This document shows, piece by piece, positions 36,159-46,713 of a DNA stretch of 64,000 nucleotides; the stretch's first letter is position 1, and the number at the start of each line of letters is the position of its first letter. The stretch is from Serpula lacrymans var. lacrymans S7.9 (Eukaryota > Basidiomycota > Agaricomycetes > Boletales > Serpulaceae). The notes beneath the pieces are model-generated. The model was not told the DNA's origin. It made no database searches and saw only the letters and a program-made list of their open reading frames with translations. The stretch covers positions 1,547,968-1,611,967 of the forward strand of contig NW_006763293.1 in assembly GCF_000218685.1 (NCBI RefSeq). Reading direction: 5' to 3'. Both the position numbers and the translations under genes were made by a program.

Positions 36159-37151
36159 TCATTCTCTCCGGAAATCTTTACAAGCATCAGAGTCCCACCG
36201 CACATATTGACCACTCATCGACAGAGGTGCGCGCAGACAGAGGCTGGCAATCGCATAGCCAACGTCGTGTGGGTTGACGAGCTGCCCTTCCTTGTGAACA
36301 TTGACGAATACGTCGTGGTCTTCCTTTGTCATGTGTGCTGCTCCAGTTGATCGCAGGATAGCTTGCATCTGGACAGCTTTGAGGGAAGCACGCGGGACCG
36401 ACAAGGACTAGTAGCGCAGACTTACATCAGTATCCACTTTTCCCGGAGCCAAAGCAAGAGAAACGATATTAGGTTCTTCCTTGGACAAAGTTCTATTGGA
36501 TTGCGTGAGCTTTGGTAGATCATGACACCAAAATGGGTCCAACCGGCATAAGCTGTTTACAGCCGCCTTTCCCGCATTGTATGTGCTCCATCCTGGAGTG
36601 CTTCCGGTTGCAGCACCTGAACTTAGGAAGACAATCCTACCTCCCGATTTGCTCTTGCGTAGGGCGGGCAGGGCGGCCTTGAGAGCAGTCACCAGAGAGA
36701 AAACGTTGACATCGAAGTGATATCGCCAAGAATCCAGAGTGTTGCTCGGATTGTCTATGCGGCCCAGTGGGTCCAGGGTACCCGCATTGAGGATGAGACC
36801 GTCGATACGCTGATACGTTTCTTGGGCTTGGGCGATGGCTTGTGTCAATCCTTTTTCATCAGTCCTATAAAGATGCATCTACAAGACATTGCAAAGACAA
36901 CATGGAAATGCTCACACGTCACACGCAATGAAAAGCAAGGAACTGGTATGTTTTTCGCACAGATCGGTCAGCTCTTTGGTCCTGGTGCGAGACAAAGCCA
37001 CGACGGATGCGTTGTGCTCGTCAAGTAGGGACCTCGCCACTGCGAGTCCGATGCCTCTGAGCACACATTAGCGAAAATGTTGATGGTGGAATAAGCAAAA
37101 AATAAGAATGAACTTGGATGCTCCTGTGAGGACGACGACTGGAGTGGACAT
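36159..37151 (-). CDS. short-chain dehydrogenase/reductase
   Basis: Five exons on the minus strand: 37151-37114, 37056-36916, 36864-36544, 36492-36426, 36368-36159; 258 residues. The Rossmann motif TGASKGIG (residues 9-16) is split by intron 1. LILNAG is the NNAG-equivalent; the catalytic Ser is in VFLSSGAATG, and YNAGK gives Tyr and Lys of YxxxK. LAPGKVDTD is the PG motif. Layout and the MQAILRSTGAAHMTKEDHDV tail segment resemble the yeast Irc24/YIR035C and sepiapterin-reductase-like subgroup (benzil reductase type), cytosolic and NADPH-dependent. The substrate is unknown. The start faces the PDH E1 beta gene across a 137-bp shared promoter. Confidence 0.9.
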
Positions 37152-37288
37152 TGAGGAATAAGAGGGCGCCCGCAGAGGATCTGACGTGTGAATTAACCGA
37201 TATCCGTATTTGTCCGTAACTTTGGCTTTTCGCGTTCCCGTCCTTCCAGCTCATTTACCTTTCTTCCCTTTCCCTCAAAAAAGGCTCA
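37152..37288. promoter_or_regulatory. 137-bp bidirectional promoter, SDR / PDH E1 beta
   Basis: The two start codons are separated by only 137 bp, so both upstream regions overlap completely. A pyrimidine-rich tract (near 37240-37275) precedes the PDH E1 beta start. No TATA box or named site seen. Confidence 0.55.
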
Positions 37289-38747
37289 ATGGCTGCAGCC
37301 CGTGCCGCTTTCTCTCGCTTTGCACCAGCCATCGCACATGCTCGTGCTGCAAAACACTCTCAGCCATTCCGAGCTGCAGCTCTCGCTCGAAGCTATGCTT
37401 CCCAGAGCGAAAACTCAGTCAGCATTTCTCCCACTTTTCAGAGCACATTTCTTATCATTCATTCATTTCGCAGATGACAGTTCGTGATGCCTTGAACGTT
37501 GCAATGGAGGAGGAGATGTTGCGTGACGAGAGTGTCTTCATCATGGGCGAGGAGGTTGCTCGGTATAACGGCGCATACAAGGTGACACACTACTAAAATC
37601 TTGTTGCGGTCATGTTTTTTTAAACCCTAGCTTCATCATAGATCACGAAAGGTCTCCTTGACAAATTCGGTGAAAAGCGTGTTGTCGATACACCTATCAC
37701 CGAAATGGGTTTCGCTGGCATGGCTGTCGGAGCTGCACTAGCAGGTCTACGACCAGTGTATGGCAACACTTTATCAACTCACGTGTTCATGAAAAAACCT
37801 CATTTCTCCTCCTATATCATTTAGATGTGAATTCATGACCTTCAACTTCGCCATGCAGGCTATCGACCAGATAGTCAACTCCGCAGGAAAGACGTATTAC
37901 ATGTCCGGCGGCAACGTCCCATGTCCAGTCGTCTTCCGTGGTCCCAATGGTGCTGCAGCAGGTGTTGGTGCTCAACATTCGCAGGATTATGCAGCTTGGT
38001 ATGGATCAGTCCCAGGTCTCAAAGTCGTCAGCCCTTGGAGTGCCGAAGACTGCAAAGGTCTGCTAAAGGTACACTCAGGTTCTATACATAGCACGTGTCG
38101 TTCCTTATCTGTATTTTTTCTAGGCTGCTATCCGTGATCCAAACCCTGTTGTTTTCCTCGAGAATGAGATGATGTACGGTATCTCTTTCCCCATGTCACA
38201 AGAGGCCATGTCCGACAATTTTACCCTTCCCATCGGAAAATGCAAAGTGGAACGTGTAGGCAAGGACGTTACGATAGTGGCGCACAGCAAGATGGTTACG
38301 CACAGCATGGAGGCTGCCGAGATACTAGAGAAGGAGGAAGGTATACAGGCTGAAGTTATTAACTTGCGCAGTATCCGCCCCCTTGACATCGATACGATCA
38401 AGGAATCGGTGAAGAAGACTAACAGGTATGTGAAATAAATGTCGGGTCAGACGTTTACTGATATCGTTATGTATCAGACTACTCATTGTTGAGGGTGGTT
38501 TCCCGGCATTCGGTGTCGGTAGTGAAATTTGCGCACAGATTATCGAGAGCGAGGCCTTCGACTACCTTGATGCTCCTGTCGAGCGTGTCACTGGTGCTGA
38601 CGTCCCAACTCCGGTTCGTGATTTATATTCTTTTTGCTTACTCTTTCACTCACGCTATTGCAGTATGCCACTAACCTCGAGGCACTCGCCTTCCCCGACA
38701 CCCCCCTTATTGTCAAGGTTGCTAAGCGCGCTCTCTACCGAGTATAG
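37289..38747 (+). CDS. PDB1: pyruvate dehydrogenase E1 component beta subunit
   Basis: Seven exons: 37289-37417, 37474-37581, 37642-37757, 37825-38068, 38124-38425, 38478-38613, 38664-38747; 372 residues. The N-terminal ~40 residues are Ala/Arg-rich without acidic residues and end ARSYAS, a mitochondrial presequence. Intron 1 separates presequence from enzyme. The mature part begins [19 protein letters not shown] and continues with [33 protein letters not shown] and [20 protein letters not shown], then [19 protein letters not shown] and the C-terminal swivel domain with [10 protein letters not shown] and [18 protein letters not shown]. With E1 alpha it forms the thiamine-diphosphate heterotetramer that decarboxylates pyruvate in the matrix. 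Length and motifs are complete. Confidence 0.97.
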
Positions 38748-38995
38748 GCGTATCATCTCACACATCTGGGTATTTACCTATGGGCATTAGCATCCTGCAA
38801 TAGATCTTTATTCATTTCTAGTTTTGACTGATATGTGAGCCTATTCCTCGCTATAAGTTCTAATTTAGTAATACGACACAACCACAATACCTCGATTGCT
38901 TAACTACTTTTAAGATGGCGTATCGCTACAGACACGTTTTCGCTTCTTCCTTTCAATCGTACATGAATTTATATTGGCATTTGTCGTTTGAGAAG

Positions 38996-41700
38996 CTAGA
39001 CCTCGCCGAGACGAATGCGCACAGCGTTCGCATGAGCCTGAAGACCTTCACAGTCCGCGAGGGTTACAACAATAGGACCCAGTGCTTTCAGACCTTCGAC
39101 GGTGATCTCCTGCGAGGTGATATGTTTTTGGAACGAAAGCGTGTTGACACCGGAAAACTGCCGTGCATAGCCATTCGTTGGGAGCGTGTGGTTTGTTCCA
39201 GATGCATAGTCACCGCAACTAGATGTAATGAAACACAGCAAACTCAAGTTACTCATTAATTTGTTTTTCAGAAAGTAGGGCATACCTTTCCGGTGTGTAG
39301 GGTCCTACGAATACACTGCCTGCATTCTGGATCGACTTCACCCATCCCGACGCGCCTCGCATGTGTAAAATCAGATGTTCCGGTGCATAATCATTGGAAA
39401 ACGCAATTGCCTCCTGTACGTCGTGTGCCTTGACAATGAGACTCTTCGCAACGGACTGCCGCAGAATGGCTACACGTGACAGTGCGCGTGCCTGTTTGTC
39501 GACTTCCTCCTCGATCGCGGAGAGTTTTGATGCAGGGAGTGAGGAGGCCACCAGGACCACTTGCGAATCAATCCCGTGCTCAGCTTGCGATAGCAGGTCT
39601 GCAGCAACGAACGCGGGGTTGCACGTCTCGTCAGCAATGACCTTGAAAAAAGCCACAGTTTCAGTAACACGTTTACAATCTCGAATAACTGATGGCTGCA
39701 CTCACCAGAACCTCAGATGGCCCAGCAGGCATGTCGATGGAGACTAACGCATCTGTGTCATTCTGGACAAGCATCTTCGCTGCTGTGACCCACTGGTTGC
39801 CTGGTCCGAAGATTTTGTCTACCTTTGGCACGGTCTCTGTACCGTATGCTAGGGCGGCCACTGCTTGAGCACCGCCCGCAACAACTATCGTTGAAGCACC
39901 CACACGGTCCGCAACATATAACACCTCTGAGGACACAGTGCCATCAGGTCGTGGGGGCGTCGCAAGGACGACTTCACTGCATCCTGCTACTTGAGCAGGC
40001 ACACCGAGCATTAATGCTGTTGATGGAAGAATGGCGGTGCCACCGGGGACGTAAAGTCCAACTCGTGCGATGGGCCTGGCAAAGCGTGTACAGGTCACCC
40101 CAGGCATTGTCTCGACCACCAACGGAGCGGGGTCAACTTGGGCCTTGTGGAAAGTATAGATGTTTTCGTAAGCGCGATCTATTGCGTCTCGTACCTTCTC
40201 GTCCACAGGCGATGTTTCAGGCGAGTAAAACGGAGGGTAGAGAACTGTGGAAGAGAGCTGTACTTTATCGAATTTGGCTGTGAGTTCGAGGAGCGCGGCG
40301 TCTCCCCGTAAGCGGACATCGTCGACGATGGGTTTCACTTTGGCAATCATTTCATCTGATTTCAGGACGGGACGCTTGAGGAGCTGCGAGCGTTCCTTGG
40401 CGCTGATCTCAGAGAGATCATATGCGCGCATGCGAATTGAGGAATCAGAATCCTCAGACTGAGGTGCTGGGGGTGCGGGCACCGATGTCGGCGCTGAAGA
40501 TTGAGCAGGAGCAACAGCTGCTGTGGTCTTGTCATCTTTAGTCTTAGATAACCACTGAGGCTTTGCGTGCCCTGGTCTACGAATAATTTTCTTCGCCTTG
40601 TGGTCTAGTGATCGCTCGATATCAGCAATGCTGACCCCAGCAGCAATACATCTAGTGAGCGAGAAATAGGTTAAATCCGCTGCCTCGAAAGCAATTTCCT
40701 CTTTAGTCTCCGCACGGCACAACTCATCCGCCTCTTCCATGATTTTTGATTTGAGAAGGTCATGATCGTTGAATAGTCTGCGAGTGTATGAACCCTCAGG
40801 AGCGTCCTCCAGCCTTGAGCGGATAGTATCCTCAAGTGCAGCTAACCCTCCTAAATCTCCAAAGCAAGAAGGACGATTCAAGTGACAGAATCCAGAACCG
40901 TGTTGGACGACACTGTATTCAAGAGCATCGGCATCGCAGTCAGTACGGATGCGAATGACATCCTGTGTGGCACCAGAAGTCTCTCCTTTACGCCAGATAC
41001 CATGTTTGCGGGAGTGGTAAACGCCTTTTCCTGTAAGGATAGACTCTTTAACTGACTCGCGAGATGAGTATACGAGACCAAGTGAGCGGTTGTTTTGAAG
41101 GAGAGACGTTACTACGGTGGGGAACAGGCCATCAGGGCGATCTGATTGTATCGGCGCAAGGAAAGCATCTGCGATGTTGATCTTTGAATCGGATGAAGAG
41201 GAGAGCGTGAGCTGTGATGATGAAAGGACGAGGGTTGCACCGATGGCTGCAAGTTTTCTGATTGTGGAAGTGGAAGGAGGATCATGGGAGAGAACGTGAA
41301 TGGATGAGCCGACAAAGAAGCGGGAAACAGAGCTAATGAGATCGACGTCCGAGGTGGGCGTAATGAGGAGCACTCCAGAAACAGCATTTCGAACCGAGTC
41401 AGATACGGCACTGACGCTGGCTACATCGAGGGAAAGGAGAAGGCGATTTGCGGGTACGATACCGACTGAAACTTTTGCTAGAGAAATTGGAACTATGGCT
41501 TTTTCTGAGCCGCTGTCAAGGCTGGAAATGACCTGGTCTATATCTGAGTTTTGGTCGAAGAGAGTGAAGCGGGTGGAAGTGTCAGGGAGATAGGCTGAAA
41601 GATCGGGTGAAACGATGATGGGGGCGATCCGCGAGAGCGCATCGATAAAGTTATCATCATCTTTGTGCCCAACGTCGAGCAAGGGAACGAACGATGACAT
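38996..41700 (-). CDS. HIS4: histidine biosynthesis trifunctional protein His4
   Basis: Three exons on the minus strand: 41700-39706, 39641-39286, 39218-38996; 857 residues. After about 230 residues of N-terminal domain, the PRA cyclohydrolase part has RTDCDADALEYSVVQHG and GFCHLNRPSCFG (zinc-binding Cys/His). The PRA pyrophosphohydrolase part has EEADELCRAETKEEIAFEAA. A Pro/Ala/Ser-rich linker leads into histidinol dehydrogenase: VGLYVPGGTAILPSTALML, GPGNQWVTAAKMLVQ, IDMPAGPSEVLVIADE (zinc and catalytic region), YAPEHLILH and GTNHTLPTNGYARQFSGV. It therefore catalyses steps 2, 3, 9 and 10 of histidine synthesis in one chain. A perfect Gcn4-type site lies 65 bp upstream of the start codon. 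The 3' end converges on PDB1 with 248 bp between stops. Confidence 0.97.
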
Positions 41701-42180
41701 GGCCGATCTTGAAGAAAAAAGATAGTGTTCCGAGTCTGCTTAAAGCAGGCTCAAATTTGGTAACTGAGTCATTTACAGCACCTGCCATATCGGGAAAGTG
41801 GCATTACCCACACTGTAAATTACATCCCAACATGTTCACCTTCACTGGCCATTTGGTTGATGTAAGAGGCCATGGAATGTGTCAAAGTCCTCAGGTACAC
41901 CACAGCTAATCCTGTGGTACATTGCAAGGAGAATGGCAGATACCCAAGTTATTTGTGCACTTCTGGGGTCCTACTGCTGTTTTTTCTTGTTCCTAAACTT
42001 TGTCTACACCTGCAATAAATCATATATGGTAAATATAAAGAAAATCTTAATGAAGGGGAAGGACATATGTGCACCAAGTAGGATATTTTTGTGTTAAGAA
42101 ATATTTTATTTAGACAAGTCACAAGTGGCTGATGTAACAACACCAAAGTTGGTATAGTCTGGCACTGTCAAAGATGAAGA
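41701..42180. promoter_or_regulatory. HIS4 upstream region, 480 bp up to the transposon nest
   Basis: Holds the whole remaining HIS4 promoter. Base composition becomes AT-rich from about 41.95 kb. Apart from the TGAGTCA site no named element was seen. Confidence 0.5.
41765..41771. promoter_or_regulatory. Gcn4/Cpc1-type site TGAGTCA
   Basis: Perfect match to the bZIP general-control consensus TGASTCA, 65 bp upstream of the HIS4 start codon. Yeast HIS4 is a classic Gcn4 target with the same sites, so amino-acid-starvation control is the natural reading. One 7-bp site is expected by chance about every 8 kb (both forms), so position and gene identity carry the argument. Confidence 0.65.
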
Positions 42181-42526
42181 CTAATAAACCTATGTGAAAC
42201 TCAGCCACTGCCCAAGAGGCTATAGAAACAACTATATTATTTACCTATGTGAAACTACAATGGATGTTAGTTTAAGGTGATCTCTAATAAATGTAATGTA
42301 ACATACCTCAGCCGCTGCCCAAGAGGCTATAGAAATGACTGAGGTATTTCTATACTAAACCCCCTACTACTTATAGTCGGAGGTGCTACTTGCTACAGTA
42401 TAATGACTCCTAGGAGTACAATTGTGCTCCTAGGAGAACAATGGTTACTCCATGGAGTGGTGGCTATGCTCCATGGAGAACAATGGCTGCTTCGGCAGAG
42501 ACCGGGTTTATCCGGTTTTGTCAATT
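42181..42526 (+). repeat. left terminal inverted repeat of a pogo-like element, with internal duplication
   Basis: Matches, in reverse complement, the sequence at 49247-49738. The shared stretch includes AACTCAGCCNCTGCC, CTATAGAAATGACTGAGG-like, CTAAACCCCCTACTACTTAT, GGTGCTACTTGCTA and GGTTTATCCGGTTTTGTCAA blocks. The left copy carries a partial duplication: AGCCNCTGCCCAAGAGGC occurs at about 42203 and again at about 42312. The outer edges are set where similarity fades and are approximate. A TA target duplication could not be identified. Confidence 0.7.
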
Positions 42527-42529
42527 GGA

Positions 42530-43360
42530 TGTCTATGGATTGAAGATTTTGATAAGAAGACCCATAACAAAGTCAACAGCTGAGAATAGTTTCTTCTTGT
42601 TGATGGACATAACTCCCACTACACAAAGGAGTTTTTAGAGTATGCCAGGGGTAACAATACACATATACTCTATTATCCTGCACATACAACCCATATTTAC
42701 CAAGGACTTGATATTGTCATCTTTGGGCCACTCAAACACTACTAGACCCAAGAATATGATCAGTTTGAAAGCTCTAACAGGCAGAGTGTCACAAAGTTTG
42801 ATTTTGTGACCATCTATGTTACAATAGACATACCAGCACCTATTTACACTTTACTTTTTCTGTACTTTACTCTTCATTTTCCAAGTCACTTGACTGATCA
42901 TGTGACCATTGACTTTACTTTACTTTTCAGACTTTTCATAGTCACCTAACCAGTGTCCAGACTCACCATGTAACTGGTCACATACTGGACATTGGACTTT
43001 GAACTTTATTTACAACTATACAGTACCTCATATATTTCAGTATATATACGTGAACAATACATGGGGAAGGACTCAGCAAGTTCTCTTCTAATGTATACCA
43101 ACATTAGTGAAGACAACCTCCCTCCTTCAATAGGTTGTACCACCATTTCTTTGAGTTGTAGCCTTTGATGGTTGTGCTCCAGTGCCCCAAGATAGAATCC
43201 TGTTGGTGTTGTCACAATCTATGCATGCCCACATCTGAAAGCATTTACACCAGACAACATTTATGCTGTATTCAAAAAAACTGGAGCATGGCCATTCAAT
43301 CCTGAAGTGATAATAAAGGAAATGATGGCCCCTAGTGGCCCAATACAACCGGAGCATTAA
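42530..43360 (+). pseudogene. pogo-like DDE transposase relic (C-terminal part), split by a solo LTR
   Basis: Read on the plus strand and skipping 42817-43221, the frame gives LLVDGHNSHYTKEFLEYARG (second catalytic Asp region), HILYYPAHTTHIYQGLDIVI, then KAFTPDNIYAVFKKTGAWPF followed by NPEVIIKEMMAPS and a stop. These are signature blocks of the pogo/CENP-B-type DDE transposases common in basidiomycetes. The frame contains in-frame stops (TGA and TAG before LLVDGHNSH, TAG after PLKHY) and lacks the N-terminal HTH part: the left inverted repeat runs straight into the middle of the gene. It is therefore a deleted, inactive copy that has also received an LTR insertion. Confidence 0.82.
42817..43216 (+). 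mobile_element. solo LTR, family 2 (copy D), inside the transposase relic
   Basis: 400 bp starting TGTTACAATAGACATACC and ending GTTGGTGTTGTCACA, i.e. TG...CA ends with a short inverted TGTTACA/TGTCACA terminus. It is flanked by a perfect 5-bp duplication ATCTA (42812-42816 and 43217-43221). Removing the LTR and one duplication rejoins the transposase frame exactly. It shares sequence with 49385-49693 in the opposite orientation (GTGACCATT-ACTTTACTTTAC and TTTATTTACAACT-TACAGTACCT blocks). Confidence 0.85.
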
Positions 43361-44348
43361 TAAGGCCATAGAGCTGTTGGATTTGGACTAGGTGGTGGAC
43401 CAGTGGCTCCAATTCCTTTTTAATAGGACATTCATTTGTAGTGTGATTATTCTTGATTTTTGAATCATTTTTATGGACACATATTTTTTTAGAATGCCTG
43501 ACTGACAACAAATGAACTGTGTTGATACTGAAGCTATTTTTGCCTTGCTTTCTTTACTGCATTTTCCCATAACATTATGATTTTCTTGCTCTCTTTCTGC
43601 TATTGGACTTTATTTTATGGCTGTACAAACCTGTTACATTACTTACACAGCATTTGTTGTTCTATCCCTTTCTTTTCCTTATTTTGACAATCTTATCCTG
43701 TACTACCTATACAGGATTTGTCGGTGTACATTCCTTCCTTCATGTTCTTTCTCATTCATTTTGCACAACTATACTGTGCATAGCCTACCTTTTTTTTACT
43801 GTATAAACCCCTGTATTTTACCTTGTAAATCAAGAAATCCAATCCAAACTTCTCCTCTAATCTCAAGCTTACTACTTACTACTACTTGTGATCCAGTGTG
43901 GTCACAACACTTCCCACTGCTATTACTGTTAACTGCTGTCATTGTCACTCGTCACTTCTAAAGTCATTGTCATCCCTTTCAATTAGAGTCTTTCTGAGCA
44001 CTACAGTCTATGCGTCAGGAGCCTGCTATCATTGGGAACCTCATCACCTCATCATTCTCAAATCTACCTTGTGCTACAATTAGCAAGGTAGTGCTTGTCT
44101 ATACTTACCACAAAGCCCCTATCGCCTATATTCCAACTATCCCTCCTCCTTAAAACCCACACACATACATCTCTGGGTTTTACTTTGAAGAATTGTTATA
44201 CATACTACCCCACGAACAACCAGATCACCCACTGTTCTAGGAGGCAAAGCCCATACACAAGTTCCGTGGAATCTGGGAGGATTGTAGTCTCAACACCAGA
44301 CACTTTGGGAAGACTTCCTTCCTGTTCTAGGTAGATCATGAATATACT
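43361..44348. other. AT-rich transposon-nest filler
   Basis: T- and C-rich sequence without an intact ORF. Many short frames; no repeat match found by eye to the LTR families. Probably 3' part of the pogo element or other decayed insertions. Confidence 0.3.
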
Positions 44349-44640
44349 ATTTTGGGAAAGCTAATCCAGCGCAAGCAACTCATTGTTACCAAGTCCAAGA
44401 AAAAAACTCCTATGTCTTCTGGATGACAACATTCATTTCTGAAACACAATCCTTACATGAAGAAGAAAAACAGGAACCATATTATAACTTACACCAGGCC
44501 AGACAAGAGGCAGAAAAGTGAGGTTACAGCACCAAAGCAGTCAGGAAAGAGCTGTACAAAGCTGTCAGCAAACAATTTCATGCAGGAACCAGTGCAGGCA
44601 AAACCCTGCTGTTCATAATGCCATTGCAATAGCGACAAAA
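44349..44640 (+). pseudogene. decayed ORF with P-loop-like motif
   Basis: The plus-strand frame reads KNSYVFWMTTFISETQSLHE, then EEKQEPYYNLHQARQEAEK, a stop, and KAVSKQFHAGTSAGKTLLFI followed by MPLQ and a stop. GTSAGKT fits a Walker A motif, and the following hydrophobic LLFIMPL fits motif I of RecQ-like or DEAD-like helicases, some of which are carried by fungal mobile elements. At least two in-frame stops show that it is dead. The family is uncertain; only the P-loop is clear. Confidence 0.4.
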
Positions 44641-44802
44641 TATATGTTATATTGTCACCACTAAAATCACTACAAGAGGAACAGATATGTTAGCACACTC
44701 AATATTTGCATTAACAAACTGAACATACCTAGGTAGAGCATTTCTGTAAGGCTGGAGTGTGGGTGGTTGTTGTCAATGAAATCTCAGACTTTAGGTGCAA
44801 TT

Positions 44803-45500
44803 TGTGAGGCAACGATAAACTATAACAAAAACGAAACCTGTCTCCTTCTGCACTTGCAGGGAGTAAGGGGTTCAATGAGCTTGAGGTCGACAGACACTAG
44901 TAAATATAGCGAGTAGAGGACTTTGAGAGGTAAGCTTTTAAAGGTTTTTGTTGAGGAGTAAAGCGGGTAAATTCAGTAATAGAAAACTAAGGAGCCATAC
45001 ATGAATAGGTAAGGCTTTATATAGTGAACTGTTCGTTCCTCAGACCGAAAGGAGAATATACAAAAAGTGGTCTGAGGAATCAATCGGCCAATAAGAAAAA
45101 GGGAGAACAACTATTGTACAACTTTTAACTTGATTAATCAGTGATGAGAGATTTGTACTAATAATAGAGGTTTGTTACGCGTGTTCAGGAACCGTATCCT
45201 CATAATGAGGTACGATCCTGAACAAGGTGTTTATTAGTGTATCCAGGCTTTACTGGGGCTTGGAGCTGGTTGGCGAGATGCCTACTACCAGTCCCTACCC
45301 AGTGTGCTGGCTGGCTGGGAGCGATACCCAGTCTCTGATCTGTGATATAAAATGGTAGCGATGGTTAAGAAAGCCTGTGAGGGCTATGAGAAGTAAAATG
45401 GCAAATGATACCTCTAGCCCTAGAGCCAGAGGTGTAATGGGAAAAGTGTTCGAGAACCAAGACATAGCGAAGATAAGAAAATAATAAAATGGTCCTTACA
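44803..45500 (-). mobile_element. solo LTR, family 1 (copy A)
   Basis: 698 bp. On the minus strand it starts TGTAAGGACCATTTTATTAT and ends GTTTATCGTTGCCTCACA. Flanked by a perfect 5-bp duplication CAATT (44798-44802 and 45501-45505). By eye it is close to copy C over its full length. No internal retroelement sequence (primer site, gag or pol) adjoins it, so it is a recombined single LTR. Confidence 0.9.
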
Positions 45501-46011
45501 CAATTGGTGTAAAGTCCTCTGTGAGCAAAATCTTGAGATTCCTGAAATTTTCTAGGTGGATTGGTTGTTGGGAAGTGGAACTACTAATATCGTCTTTGCT
45601 AGATGTCAATGATTGGCAAGAAAACATGTTGTATTCACTTTAATTGTCGCTTTTGGTGTCCGTCATAGTTTGCTGGCAAGATGCTGACACGGTGGTTATA
45701 GAATGGGGAAAGCAATTGATTGATGGTCAGATTAGATTAGATTGTTGCCAATATTATTTTACATGATCGGTCATCTTGGTTGTGACATGACCCCCGTGTC
45801 ACGGCTCTAAAGTCTTCAGATGTTCTAGGGAAGCGGTTGCACCCGCAAATAAATCTGCTTCCCAAAATAGCTGGGTTCAAGACTAGGAGGATTGTGTGTT
45901 AGTTTCTTTTGTATGTGGTTTTCTGACAGCAGTTCTCATCATCGACAACGGGTTGAACAGCCATGACATGATGGGAATGCAATAGAAAAATTGATTCCTT
46001 ACACCTGTTTT

Positions 46012-46047
46012 GTTATGTGCCAGAGTATACAAACTTTGGTTGTTACA
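46012..46047 (+). mobile_element. LTR fragment, family 2
   Basis: The end segment GCCAGAGTATACAAACTTTG and GTTGTTACA matches the end of copy E in reverse complement (GCCAGAGTAAAAACTCTTGG then TTGTTACA). Only the terminal ~36 bp are recognisable. It abuts the antisense transposase relic at 46048. Confidence 0.5.
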
Positions 46048-46360
46048 GCTGATGTTGTTGTTTCTTCTTGGCAGGACAAATAACTTGTTCCCTCAAACCT
46101 CCACCAGGCTGAAACCCGGTTTTATCTGCTGCCCAGAGACAATCCCTCTCAATATTCTTTGCTTTATTGGTGCCCCCAAGCAAGTCAAATCATGCTTTGT
46201 TTGTGTTCTTATTGACAGCATGTCCATAAGCAGTGTCAACTGGTGCACTCCAGTAGCAACCTAAATAGGCAGTGTGCCACTCCAAGAAGCACTGTGCCCA
46301 ACTCACACCCACACTAGCCTCTGCAAAAGCCCTTCCTAGCTGAGCACAGAGAACATTGTC
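46048..46360 (-). pseudogene. pogo-like transposase relic (N-terminal/middle part), antisense
   Basis: On the minus strand the frame reads GRAFAEASVGVSWAQCFLEW, LGCYWSAPVDTAYGHAVN, an in-frame stop, FDLLGGTNKAKNIERDCLWA and ADKTGFQPGGGLREQVICPA, KKKQQHQ. CLWAADKTGFQPG corresponds to the first catalytic Asp block (N-x-DE-x-G-F-x-x-G) of pogo transposases, with Lys where the second acidic residue usually stands. It covers the part of the transposase missing from the 42.5-43.4 kb relic, but lies in the opposite orientation, so it derives from another copy or from a rearrangement. Confidence 0.7.
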
Positions 46361-46713
46361 AACATGGAGCTTCAGTTGTCAGTGGAAGGAGTGAAACATA
46401 GTCATCAAGTAGATTTAAATGATGGGTACATAGCTAGAGGTTATCTCCACTTCATGTATGAGTTTCAAGGGTTCACACAAATGTTTTGACTGGGGTAGGC
46501 AATGAATTGGTCACAAAAAAACAATATTTCAGACACAAAGCAAGTCCAACTTCGGATTGCGGAATACAAACATAATAACTATCTATAGGTACATAGATAG
46601 GCCTGTTAGATATTTGGACCCTCAGAGTGTGGGAACAAGCACAGGAGAAGGATTCTTGGGCAAACAAATGCTGTAATAATGTAGGTACAAAGCTTCATAT
46701 ATAACAAACAGAT

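Noticed and set aside
14124..37151. Resistance or secondary-metabolite cluster (RTA1-like, Fex, amidohydrolase, SDR)
   Set aside because: The genes are scattered among housekeeping genes, and no synthase, P450 or cluster regulator is present.
45770..45830. GTGACA...TGTCAC hairpin as a terminator or RNA element
   Set aside because: Short inverted repeats are frequent in this AT-rich nest and no transcript context supports it.
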